Positions 30,101 through 38,578 of a stretch of DNA of 64,000 nucleotides are shown here, piece after piece. The position numbers and the translations under genes were made by a program. The stretch spans positions 362,467 through 426,466 of the forward strand of contig JAKOUW010000096.1 of assembly GCA_029782365.1 (NCBI GenBank), given 5' to 3'. The stretch's first letter is position 1. Each line of letters opens with the position of its first letter. The notes beneath the pieces are model-generated. The model saw only the letters and a program-made list of their open reading frames with translations. It did not search any database and had not been told where the DNA came from. Source of the DNA: Chloroflexota bacterium. Lineage in GTDB: Bacteria; Chloroflexota; Anaerolineae; Anaerolineales; UBA4823.

Positions 30101-31406
30101 ATCGGTAACAAATGAAGGTGATGGCAGCCTGAGCCTGGCCTGGAACTCAGTCCCCGGAGCTGTGGCTTACAACCTGTACCGCAGCCCGGTCAGCGGGGGT
30201 GGTTGGATCCGGGTGAACAGCGCTCCACTCACCCAAATGAACTTCAGCGATGCCGGCTTACGCAACACCCAATTGTTTTATTATGTAGTCACTGCGCTGG
30301 ACAGCGCAGGCAACGAAAGCGCTTTCTCCGGAGAAACCAGCGGCATGCCGCACCTTTCCATTGGCTGGGCGAATCTCCAATGGCCGCCAACGGTGAGCCA
30401 CACGATCAGCGTAGTCAATCGCACCGCGAACATCTACGGCCAGGTCTGGATCAACGGTTACACCGATCAGCCCGGACCGACGCCAGGTTTACGCGCCCAG
30501 GTAGGATTTGGACCGCTTGGCTCCAACCCCACCGGCTCTGCCGCCTGGACATGGGTGGAAGCCGGCTTCAATTCCAACTCGGGTAACAACGATGAATTTG
30601 TCGCCAGTTTCCTGCCCGAAACCACAGGCAGCTTTGATTATGTTTATCGTTACTCTACCACCAACGGCCGTGATTGGCTGTACGCTGACCTGAACGGACC
30701 AATCGCTTCTGGCGCTCAACCCTCCAATCCCGGAAAGTTGACCGTCCTCTCCAGCGGAGATACCACCCCACCTGCCGCACCCACAAACCTGCTGGTCAGC
30801 GGTTCATCACCTTTCGCCATCGATCTCGCCTGGGATTCGGTGCAGGGAGATGCCAGCCTTTACGGTTATGAAGTCCTAAGGTCGCCAGCCCCGGGTGAGC
30901 CCTTCATTTTGTTGGCTCGCCTCACAGGCACCTCATACAGCGATGCCAATGTGACTGAAGGGAGCACATACCGCTATGTCGTGCGCGCTCTCGATTATTC
31001 CTTCAACCGCTCCGGCTTCTCGAACGAAGTTTCTGCCACGGCTCAACTGCGTACTGTGACAATCACTTTGAATGTGACCGTACCCACATCGACAGATGGC
31101 ACCGGCAAGAATGTGTACATCGCTGGTTTCCTCGATCGCCTGGACGGCGGTCTGCCCCAGTGGGACCCGGCCGGTGTCTCACTCACCAGGATCGATGCCA
31201 CGCACTGGACAATTACCCTGACAGGCAAGGAGACAACCCAAATCGAGTACAAATACGCTCTGGGCGCCTGGGACTTCGTTGAAAAAGATTCTGCTTGCGG
31301 CGAAATTGCCAACCGTACCTTGACACTTAGCTACGGATCAAATGGCATCCAGATGATCAATGATCTTGTGATGAATTGGAGGAATGTCTCACCCTGCGGG
31401 AATTAA
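27198..31406 (+). CDS. Secreted multidomain GH13 alpha-amylase/pullulanase-type glucanotransferase
   Basis: Two N-terminal pullulanase X25-like modules ('SELGCGTDWDPACAVSHLTYDASDDVWQGTWGLPAGAYQYKVALNDSWNENYG' and a second copy). GH13 motifs 'GVFNHM', 'GWRLDVMGD', 'IIGELW', 'LLDSHD'. Two FnIII-like modules and a C-terminal starch-binding-like module. Confidence 0.9.
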   Translation: MNKMHNVRSFPGTAINLLVIASLALACLPLSPAAAGSGTPDPASVTLVGDLQSELGCGTDWDPACAVSHLTYDASDDVWQGTWGLPAGAYQYKVALNDSWNENYGANAAPNGANINLNLASPGTVKFYYDHKTNWITSSVNDVIVTAPGSYQSELGCPTDWMPDCLRSWLEDPSGSGVYSFSTTSIPPGSYEAKAAINESWNENYGQGGAPNGANIPFTVQMPGSTVTFKYTPSNHVLDISVKSPGPSPDNDIWWDGLRHDSRDTLYRTPGGAVPAGTSVTLRFRTYHNDVTGVQVRLYDLNAGAQRIENMSLAASDVSCYQPGLLYTCDFWAYTLSNAAPDNFWYRFIITDGTKKAYYADDTAALDGGLGSPSDSVVDNSYALMFYDPTFQAPAWAKNAVIYQIFPDRFRSGNPRNDLQTGAVRYDDPVLKLPWGVLPEGYCRGYSDAAATCTWRYGPPPPWGVGQPETPRGRDYYGGDLKGVDQELDYLKTLGVNTLYFNPIFDAGSNHGYDTQNYYRIDPAFGTQEDWDKLVRHADKLGIRILLDGVFNHMSSDSPFFDRYSHYASLGACESLNSPYRSWFTFHNVAAGSGPCAGASGPNSATYDGWFGFDTIPVLNKTLQQVQDYFINNTDSVAKHWLDAGASGWRLDVMGDPSFPTGYWEAFRSAVKTENPNALIIGELWQKDSTLLRFLRGDRADTTMNYRLRDAVMGLLSAGPYDGKGFGDSGRVLSVSEFANRLASIREDYPDATFYSLMNLLDSHDTARLLWVVTPGSNNRAEKEFNAANLTVGKQRQEIASLIQFTLPGAPTIYYGDEVGMTGNDDPDNRRTYPWLDKGGQPDFALYTHYQALARLRKANSALTSGDFRILFTNDASEIVAYGRKTAFQAALVVINRSSAVQTVSIPLAGYVPDGVRFSSLYGVANSGSLRLAVAGGQISLTLNPQSAWLLATAAKVDLLPTVAPTGLSVTNEGDGSLSLAWNSVPGAVAYNLYRSPVSGGGWIRVNSAPLTQMNFSDAGLRNTQLFYYVVTALDSAGNESAFSGETSGMPHLSIGWANLQWPPTVSHTISVVNRTANIYGQVWINGYTDQPGPTPGLRAQVGFGPLGSNPTGSAAWTWVEAGFNSNSGNNDEFVASFLPETTGSFDYVYRYSTTNGRDWLYADLNGPIASGAQPSNPGKLTVLSSGDTTPPAAPTNLLVSGSSPFAIDLAWDSVQGDASLYGYEVLRSPAPGEPFILLARLTGTSYSDANVTEGSTYRYVVRALDYSFNRSGFSNEVSATAQLRTVTITLNVTVPTSTDGTGKNVYIAGFLDRLDGGLPQWDPAGVSLTRIDATHWTITLTGKETTQIEYKYALGAWDFVEKDSACGEIANRTLTLSYGSNGIQMINDLVMNWRNVSPCGN

Positions 31407-31420
31407 CAAACCCGAAAACA

Positions 31421-31455
31421 TTCCTGGCACAGTCCGCAATGGATTGTGCCAGGAA
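31421..31455. other. Perfect inverted repeat between the amylase and the ThiS/MoaD-like gene
   Basis: ttcctggcaca (31421-31431) / tgtgccaggaa (31445-31455), no adjacent T run. Confidence 0.7.
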
Positions 31456-31469
31456 AGGGTGAATCTCAC

Positions 31470-31673
31470 ATGAATGATCCCTCTGCCATTCTGTCATACC
31501 GTTTGAAAGATTATACTGTCCCAGCCAACCAGACCCTCTGCGAAGCCTTGCGCTTACTGGACTTACTGCCCGAACAGGTGTTGGCAGTGCGCGGCGGGAC
31601 GATGATCACCGCCGATCAAATCCTGCTGCCCGGTGAACGGGTGGAATTAATCAGCGTGATCAGCGGCGGTTGA
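31470..31673 (+). CDS. ThiS/MoaD-like ubiquitin-fold small protein ending in GG
   Basis: 67 aa from ATG at 31470: 'YRLKDYTVPANQTLCEALRLLDLLPEQVLAVRGGTMITADQILLPGERVELISVISGG'. Confidence 0.75.
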   Translation: MNDPSAILSYRLKDYTVPANQTLCEALRLLDLLPEQVLAVRGGTMITADQILLPGERVELISVISGG

Positions 31674-31679
31674 GATCAG

Positions 31680-32525
31680 CTAGGGCACCCAAAATTTTCC
31701 AAAACCGAACAGGCTCAGCGCCAGGCAAACGATAAAGAGCGCTGCGCCGCTCCACATTAATACCCTGTCGCGCCGGGTATAATGCAGTTCTTCTAACCAG
31801 GTGCGCGGGCCAGTGCCGAAGGCGCGTAAATCCATCGCATCAATGATATCTTCGCTGGCGATCATAGCATGAATAGTGACCGGCACAATCAATGGAATAA
31901 GTTTGCGCACCTGCGCCGCCAAGCCACCCTTCAGATTTTCGATCTCGTAGCCTCGTGCCCGCTGTGCATCCAAAGTGAGCTGGAAGTCCCGGCCGAAGGA
32001 TGGAATAAAGCGCATGGTCAAATCCATGGCATAAGCAATTTTGTCCGGCAGCCCCAAGCCCCTGAAAGTCACCCCGTATAATGCAGGGTTAAGCGTGTAA
32101 GGTATCAGGATGGTCAGGCTGGCGATGCTGAAAACCCGCATGAACTGGCTGATGGCGAAAAAAATGCGCTGTTCTGTCACATCCACTGCCGGGCGCCAGC
32201 CCAAAATGGTGAAAGGCGCTTCCAGGCGCGCCAGCAGGGTCTCGCTCTGGTACACTTCCATCCCGCCCCGCCCGGTTAGAAAAGTCAGTCCTGCGTAAAC
32301 CAAAATGAAAGCGCCGATAAACAGCCAGGCGCGCTTGCTTTCTGCCCACGTTACTTGAGAAGTCAGGATGCATACCCATGAGATGCAGAAGAACACTGCC
32401 AGGTAGCGCACATCCCAGAACATCAGGGTTGAGCTAAAGAAACAAATGAAAAAGATCAACCAGGCGCGTGGATCAAAGCTCTGGATGATGGAGTTGCGCT
32501 GTCGGTATCGCCAGGTGACTAACAT
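31680..32525 (-). CDS. ecfT: ECF transporter T component
   Basis: Polytopic; 'LDAQRARGYEIE' and 'AMDLRAFGTG' cytoplasmic motifs of EcfT. Confidence 0.85.
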   Translation of the reverse strand: MLVTWRYRQRNSIIQSFDPRAWLIFFICFFSSTLMFWDVRYLAVFFCISWVCILTSQVTWAESKRAWLFIGAFILVYAGLTFLTGRGGMEVYQSETLLARLEAPFTILGWRPAVDVTEQRIFFAISQFMRVFSIASLTILIPYTLNPALYGVTFRGLGLPDKIAYAMDLTMRFIPSFGRDFQLTLDAQRARGYEIENLKGGLAAQVRKLIPLIVPVTIHAMIASEDIIDAMDLRAFGTGPRTWLEELHYTRRDRVLMWSGAALFIVCLALSLFGFGKFWVP

Positions 32526-32577
32526 GGTTCATCAAGGCTGGGATGAGCGGCACCACTCATCCCAGCCAAAATAAGGT

Positions 32578-33510
32578 TTATCGGCCAGATTGGCGGCGGA
32601 AAGCCGCATAGGCGGCGACCAGGGCGGGCACCAAAATGGCCGCGAAGATCAGGTTTGGACCAGCCGCCGGCAGGAATTCGCCGACCAGGGCCGCCTGGGG
32701 CGGAAAACCGTTGATCCAAATATCCGAGATCGCAGCAAAACCCAATCCCAGGAAGTTGCCTAAAGCGCCCCACACAACCGCAGCAGCAATATCTTCATTG
32801 TTGGCAAAACCGAACCGCACTGCCAGCACCAGCACAAAACCAATCACACCGGACACGCCTGCAAAAAGCGAAATTGGTGCATCGCCAAAGATGTTGTTGG
32901 CCGCGTCGAAAAACATCATGTTCACCTGGCTAGAATTGAGCAGATACAGCACCAGGCCTAAGATAGCGATTGCGCCTGAAATGTAAAGCACCAAATCCAT
33001 CGATTTTTTCTTGTCACTGAACAGCATGACCATGCCCGAAATCATCCCGATCAAGCCGTTGCCGATGCTCCACTGCGGCGAAAGCCCAAAACCAGTGATT
33101 GCATCCCCAAACATGTTACCCACTGCGCCGGTAAAGAAACCTACTGCCGGTCCAAAAGTGTAACCGAAAAACATTGGGATAGCGACTGCCGGCCGCAGCG
33201 CCACCTGGCTGAGCGAGGGAACAGCAAACACAGTGCCATTGAACAAATAGGATAAGACAGCATACAGCGCCGCGCCAATCGCCATGTAAACTACTTCGCG
33301 CGTGCCCACTTCCCAGGCCGGGCTGCCTTTAGTAGCCCAATACACACCGAACACGATCAGCAAGCCGATGCCCACAAAGAAAAACCGCAAGCCGGCTGTC
33401 TGGTCAAGCGCCAGGCTTTTGTTGAACATCGGGCCGACATAGATGATCAACAAGAAAAACACCAACACTGCCGCCAGGGCTCCGATTACAGAAACCAATT
33501 TACGATCCAT
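32578..33510 (-). CDS. ECF transporter S component (substrate unknown)
   Basis: Polytopic protein between ECF T and A genes; 'REVVYMAIGAALYAVLSYLF', 'RPAVAIPMFFGYTFGPAVGFFTGAVGNMFGD'. Confidence 0.75.
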   Translation of the reverse strand: MDRKLVSVIGALAAVLVFFLLIIYVGPMFNKSLALDQTAGLRFFFVGIGLLIVFGVYWATKGSPAWEVGTREVVYMAIGAALYAVLSYLFNGTVFAVPSLSQVALRPAVAIPMFFGYTFGPAVGFFTGAVGNMFGDAITGFGLSPQWSIGNGLIGMISGMVMLFSDKKKSMDLVLYISGAIAILGLVLYLLNSSQVNMMFFDAANNIFGDAPISLFAGVSGVIGFVLVLAVRFGFANNEDIAAAVVWGALGNFLGLGFAAISDIWINGFPPQAALVGEFLPAAGPNLIFAAILVPALVAAYAAFRRQSGR

Positions 33511-33523
33511 CAGTACTCTCCTT

Positions 33524-35173
33524 TTAATGCAGAATATGCGCCAACGACTCGGCGCGTTGAAACCGTTGGGATACAGGAAAATATTTCACGTTTAAACGCA
33601 GCAGCGAACTTGGAACCAGGCGAGCTTGCAACAGGCGCTCGAAATCACTCAACGCAACCTGCGGCGGCGCATCCGCCGCGATGCGCCCATCCCCCACAAT
33701 CAATACTCGGTTGGCGTACACCAATGCCAGGTCAATGTCGTGGGTGATGAACAAAATCGCCTCGAAGTTGGGCAGCTGCACAATGGCATCCATGAATTCG
33801 GTGTAATTGCGGTAATCTTGCCCGGCTGTGGGTTCGTCCATCACCAGGATGCGCGACCGCATCGCCAGGACGGCCGCAATCGATACCCGTTTTTGCTGTC
33901 CGAAGGAAAGCGCCAGCGGAGGGTCTTTTTCTAAGCCGCTCAGGTTCACAATCCGCAGTGCTTCGCGGCTGTCACGCTCGATTTCCGCCTTGGCATGGCC
34001 CAGGTTCATCGGCCCAAAGGCCAGCTCCTCTGCCACGGTCGCCGCAAAAAGCATGTGACTGGGGCTCTGAAACACATAACCCAATGTGCTCGCCACCTGC
34101 GCCACAGATATCTGCCGCGTATCGCGGCCTTCCACCAACACACGGCCTTCGCGTGGTTTCAGCAAACCAATGGCATGCTTGACAAAGGTTGTTTTGCCAG
34201 CGCCGTTAGGCCCGAGCACGGCAATTACATCGCCGCGCCGGATTTCCAGGTTGACATCCTTCAGCACCGGCGCCTCAGGATCATAATAAAATGAAACATG
34301 CTCGAACCTCACCAGCGGAAGGTTGCTTTGTGGAGGCTCGCCGTGGGGCAATTTTCCCCCGGGTAATATATCCAAAGAAACAGGCGCTTCCATCTTCTTT
34401 GCCCGCTCCAGCACCAGCTCAGCCGGCAGCTTGACATCTTTGAGATCCACCACTCTGCTCAACCCTTCTACATCCCCCAGATATCGCGCCTGGCCGTCTT
34501 GCATATACAATATTCGGTCAGGCCGGATATACAATACATCTTCTACACGGTGCTCAACCATAATCACCGCCAGGCCCTGGTCTGCCAGGCGGCGCACGGC
34601 AGCCAGGGTTTCCTGGGCTGAGGCAGGGTCCAGGCTGGCTAGCGGCTCATCTAACAACAGCAGTTTTGGCCGCAGCGCCAGCACGCCCGCCAGTGCTAGC
34701 TTTTGCTTTTCACCGCCAGACAGGCTGAATGTCTGGCGGTCTTTCAGGTGCATGATATTTAGCTCTTGGAGCGCCTGCATGGCGCGCTGGCGTACTTCGG
34801 TGCGCGATAATCCCAGGTTTTCCATCCCAAACGCCACTTCATTGAGCACTTTTGAACCCAAGATTTGCCGCTCGGGATCCTGCAATACGGTGCCGACCAT
34901 TTGGGAAATGCGCGCCAGCGGCATTCCTCTGGTTGGCTGGCCCAGCAACTCAATTTCACCCTCCAGCTCGCCTTTGTAGCTGCGCGGTGTCAACCCATTG
35001 ATGCAGCGGATTAAAGTGGTTTTCCCACAACCGCTGGCGCCGGCAACCAGCAGGAGTTCACCTGCCTGTACATCCAGGTTAATATGCTCGATTGCTGGAT
35101 GAGGCCTGTCGCGATAACGAAACCTCAGCTCACGAATCGATAAGACTGGTTGGGTTGGGGCGGCATCAGGCAT
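33524..35173 (-). CDS. ECF transporter ATPase with two fused ABC domains
   Basis: Two Walker A motifs ('GASGCGKTTL', 'GPNGAGKTTF'). First half has signature 'SLSGGEKQKLALAGVLALRPKLLLLDEP'; second half has the divergent 'ALSFGQQKRVSIAAVLAMRSRILVMDEP'. Start trimmed to MPDAAPTQ because the longer ORF runs into the terminator at 35241-35280. Confidence 0.9.
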   Translation of the reverse strand: MPDAAPTQPVLSIRELRFRYRDRPHPAIEHINLDVQAGELLLVAGASGCGKTTLIRCINGLTPRSYKGELEGEIELLGQPTRGMPLARISQMVGTVLQDPERQILGSKVLNEVAFGMENLGLSRTEVRQRAMQALQELNIMHLKDRQTFSLSGGEKQKLALAGVLALRPKLLLLDEPLASLDPASAQETLAAVRRLADQGLAVIMVEHRVEDVLYIRPDRILYMQDGQARYLGDVEGLSRVVDLKDVKLPAELVLERAKKMEAPVSLDILPGGKLPHGEPPQSNLPLVRFEHVSFYYDPEAPVLKDVNLEIRRGDVIAVLGPNGAGKTTFVKHAIGLLKPREGRVLVEGRDTRQISVAQVASTLGYVFQSPSHMLFAATVAEELAFGPMNLGHAKAEIERDSREALRIVNLSGLEKDPPLALSFGQQKRVSIAAVLAMRSRILVMDEPTAGQDYRNYTEFMDAIVQLPNFEAILFITHDIDLALVYANRVLIVGDGRIAADAPPQVALSDFERLLQARLVPSSLLRLNVKYFPVSQRFQRAESLAHILH

Positions 35174-35240
35174 GAATCGGTGGACCCTCCAGATGTATAT
35201 AACCCTGGATGGATTGGATGGTTTCGGGGAGCCGATGAAA

Positions 35241-35280
35241 TATGCCCCCAGCGGCATATGCACGATCTGCTGGGGGCATA
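35241..35280 (-). terminator. Hairpin terminator downstream of the 1030-aa secreted protein gene
   Basis: tatgcccccagc / gctgggggcata, 12-bp perfect stem. Confidence 0.75.
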
Positions 35281-35292
35281 TTCAGGATGTTT

Positions 35293-38200
35293 TTATTTCT
35301 TGAACAGGTATGGCAAAGTGATCTTAAACGGCTTGATTTCCACCGTGAAACCGCTGATCAGGTCGCCGCCCAGGTAAACAGACACCTCTACTCGCACCGT
35401 ATCGCCAAACATTTGTCCGCCAACAAAAGGTGTGTGCAGATCAAACGCCGCCTGGCGCACCTGCAGCATGAAGGGAACGATCTGCCCTGGCATCAGGTCA
35501 GGCGGTGGATCAGGCAGCATGTGGATGATAAATCCGGTCATCCCTATCGGAGTGGTAACAATTTGCAGTGTGCGTGTGAATGGCGATGTATTCCCGACCG
35601 AAAAGCTAGCGGATGTGCTGCCAGGCATTGCTCGCACTGCTTCAATATTGCGCTGGCTGTGCTGGTCACGGAAATTGGGCATCGAAAGTGTCACCAGCAA
35701 ACAGCGGTGCAGAGTGCCGCCCACCCCAGGCGTCCAGTTAATGCAGTATTTGTTGAGACTGCTGGGTGGCAGGTCAAGGCGCCTGGAACCAACCGGCGTA
35801 AAGCCTATCCCTGCGCCAAAATCAGCCTCAGCATAAGTAACGGTGACCACTTTGGTCACGGTCAAGGGATTCTGCAGTTCGATGCAGTATTGGTTTACCT
35901 GCCCGATCACTGCCGGGTCAGGCTGGGTGCTGATTTCCATCTCTTCCCAGGGCGGGTTGGCGGCCGGAAGATTCACCGGCGGCACATCCAACTTGCGTAT
36001 GCCTCCAATCAACACGCCGTTCAACCAGCCCTGCACATCAATATGACAACCTGTGCCCAATATGCCGCCGCTGGGCGGTGTTACTTGCAATGTCGCCGTG
36101 CGCATATCGGTATCGTTCGGCCCAACCCCGGCCAATGTCGAAGGTATTATTACCGCTGTCCAGCCCGGACAGGTATTATCGACAACCAGCAGGATGTCTC
36201 CAGAGGCTGCAGTTGGGTTGCCCACTTTGAAAGTAAGGCTGTCCGTCACACCAGGCCGCAGGTTCTCAGCTACATCCAGGTTGTGTTGTGTAAAGATTGG
36301 GTTGTAACCTGCCCCCTCGATTTTTACCTGGATGCAGTTTAAGCCGCTGACAACCGGAGTCCAGTTCAACCTGACTTCAATTACACCGTGCGCGGGTATG
36401 GTGACCAGTCTGGGGTTTCCCGGAACAGGCAGGGCTGTGAAGTTCAATCCGATGCCAAATTTATTTGGGCTGGTCTGGAAGGTGACAGTCACAGTCTGCG
36501 AGGCCGCTGAATTATTGCGCAAGCGGGCGCTTAACTGAGTTGGAGTTCCAGCTCGCAGAGGATATGGATAAACGGTGACTTCTTCCTCGGCGTACGGCGG
36601 CTCATGGTTGACCGGCGTCACTGGCGGGCAGGCGACATTGTGTGAAACCGTATTGCTGGTGAACAGTCCCGTGCTGGCAGATAATTTGGCATAATTTGCC
36701 AGCTTCAGATTCTCGCAAGCGTTATCTGTCAAATGTACGGAAAAATTCTTGGTGATCAGCGCGCCAGCCGGCAGGTTCAATGTCCAGATTAAGGCTCCTT
36801 CAGGTGTCGGGCTGATTCCATCGCTCGCTGAGCCTGGCACATAGGCCGAGCCGTAGGGGATATCATCCACCAGCGTCGCCTGGCTGGCGGCGCAGGCCTG
36901 GTTATCCAACACCTGGATTGTCAGGGTGTATTTGAGGGTATCTCCCGGGTGAAGCACCGTCGTGGAGGGCAGGCTGGCGCTCTTTGTCAAGGTGACGCAA
37001 TTCTGCACCACCGGCGGCGGGTTGCACTTGGTGTATTTGATCAGGTAATTCAATGCATTGACAAACAAATGCCCCGCATCTGTCGTCATATCCTGCGGCC
37101 CGTTGGAAAAACCCCACAATCCATCACAGCTTTGGGTAATCAGCGGCGCATGATCTGGATTGCCGTTAACCACTGCCGGCGGCTCCATGCCAAAGGCGGT
37201 TGCGTCAGGCGGCTGGCCAACAAGATATATCCCAACTTCATTAACCGGCAGTGTGTAGAGCGTCAGGGGATCACTCAACAAGCCGCTGAAATCATAAGGA
37301 TCGTGAAAATAAGCCAGGCCGGTGTTCACCGCCAGCACCCGATCATTCGGGCCGTGCCATCCGTGCGGCCAGCCGGTGAATTTGCCTTGTTTTCCAAAAA
37401 AGGCGTACCCTCCTTCCCCCAAACCGAGAGTTGGCTTGCCACCTGCCGTGATCTGAGCCACCTGGCTGGCTGTCGAGCCCCACTGATCCAGGCTGCCAGT
37501 GTCTTGAGCGATGACAATGGCAGTGTAGCCGCTGAAGATCGTGGATGTAACGGTACTCAAAGGAATGAGATCGACGCCGTAGCCATTAGCCGTCAGCAAG
37601 GTTTTGAATTTTCCGGCAGTGTACGTGTCTTCACGATAAACATAGGCAATCTTGCCTGAACCGCAGGCTTTTTGAGAAAGTACTGCTTCCATCCATGTCC
37701 CCGGCTGATCGTACCACTGATTGCCCGGCCATCCATAATCCACACCCTGGTTGAAGGGGCGATGGTGATATACAGCAATGCGGAAATTATCTCCACACGC
37801 GCCGCCAGTCAGGGCCAGGGGGATGCTGTATTCAGCGCTGTCCGCATTGCCGCTGGCAGGCACAGCGCTCCAGCCGGGAATGGTTGCCGGGGTGTAGTTG
37901 CCAATTCCGGTGCCGACACCGCTGGTCTGGGCGCCGGAAGGGATATCCACATCCAAGGCATAATCGGTAGGGCCTGCAAACCCTACCGTTTTATTTTGAG
38001 TGCTCAGATAGACCGCGTAAAAACGGTCATTTTTCTGCCCGGCCGCGCCCGTCACACAGACATACAGGTATTGTGAGTCCTGCACCAAGAACACGGAGCC
38101 GGTAACCTGGCTGGCGTCGTTGAAAGAGGCTGAAAATCCGGTGGAGTATTCCAGCTTATTGCACGCGCCGTCCACCACCGGCGCAGGCACGCCGATCGGC

Positions 38201-38385
38201 ACCTTCGGGATGAGAATTGGCTGGGGAGCGTTTTGAGAAAAACTGGTGGTTGCCCCTTCTACAGGTTTCGTCGCAATAAAAACTGCTCCAATCAAAACCG
38301 CGCAGATCAAGATTGGCAAAAAACCGCGCGCCAATTCTGCTGGCTTGATGAATGCTCGCTGTGTTCTGGGGTTCAACGTGTTCAT
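35293..38385 (-). CDS. Large secreted protein with CBM9-like N-terminal region and DUF11-like/Ig-like repeats
   Basis: N-terminal hydrophobic segment 'GFLPILICAVLIGAVFIAT'. 'VDGACNKLEYSTGFSASFNDASQVTGSVFLVQDSQYLYVCVTG'. 'LTKSASLPSTTVLHPGDTLKYTLTIQV' DUF11-like. Confidence 0.7.
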   Translation of the reverse strand: MNTLNPRTQRAFIKPAELARGFLPILICAVLIGAVFIATKPVEGATTSFSQNAPQPILIPKVPIGVPAPVVDGACNKLEYSTGFSASFNDASQVTGSVFLVQDSQYLYVCVTGAAGQKNDRFYAVYLSTQNKTVGFAGPTDYALDVDIPSGAQTSGVGTGIGNYTPATIPGWSAVPASGNADSAEYSIPLALTGGACGDNFRIAVYHHRPFNQGVDYGWPGNQWYDQPGTWMEAVLSQKACGSGKIAYVYREDTYTAGKFKTLLTANGYGVDLIPLSTVTSTIFSGYTAIVIAQDTGSLDQWGSTASQVAQITAGGKPTLGLGEGGYAFFGKQGKFTGWPHGWHGPNDRVLAVNTGLAYFHDPYDFSGLLSDPLTLYTLPVNEVGIYLVGQPPDATAFGMEPPAVVNGNPDHAPLITQSCDGLWGFSNGPQDMTTDAGHLFVNALNYLIKYTKCNPPPVVQNCVTLTKSASLPSTTVLHPGDTLKYTLTIQVLDNQACAASQATLVDDIPYGSAYVPGSASDGISPTPEGALIWTLNLPAGALITKNFSVHLTDNACENLKLANYAKLSASTGLFTSNTVSHNVACPPVTPVNHEPPYAEEEVTVYPYPLRAGTPTQLSARLRNNSAASQTVTVTFQTSPNKFGIGLNFTALPVPGNPRLVTIPAHGVIEVRLNWTPVVSGLNCIQVKIEGAGYNPIFTQHNLDVAENLRPGVTDSLTFKVGNPTAASGDILLVVDNTCPGWTAVIIPSTLAGVGPNDTDMRTATLQVTPPSGGILGTGCHIDVQGWLNGVLIGGIRKLDVPPVNLPAANPPWEEMEISTQPDPAVIGQVNQYCIELQNPLTVTKVVTVTYAEADFGAGIGFTPVGSRRLDLPPSSLNKYCINWTPGVGGTLHRCLLVTLSMPNFRDQHSQRNIEAVRAMPGSTSASFSVGNTSPFTRTLQIVTTPIGMTGFIIHMLPDPPPDLMPGQIVPFMLQVRQAAFDLHTPFVGGQMFGDTVRVEVSVYLGGDLISGFTVEIKPFKITLPYLFKK

Positions 38386-38578
38386 ACATCCTCCTTTGGC
38401 TAAGGAAAAGAACCGAAACCGCTTGATTTGTTTTAATTTGTGATGGACAATAGTAGTATACAGGATTTCGCATCGATCGTGGATGAGAAGTGTGTCCCAG
38501 CATCATTGGGTCGAAGTTCTTTCAATTAATTGTCAAAGCAATGTGGAAATTGTTAAAATCAGGTTTGGGAGGGTGCAC

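Noticed and set aside
35242-36342. 366-aa + strand ORF opposite the 1030-aa secreted protein
   Set aside because: Starts within the terminator hairpin, no RBS, and antisense to a well-supported CDS.
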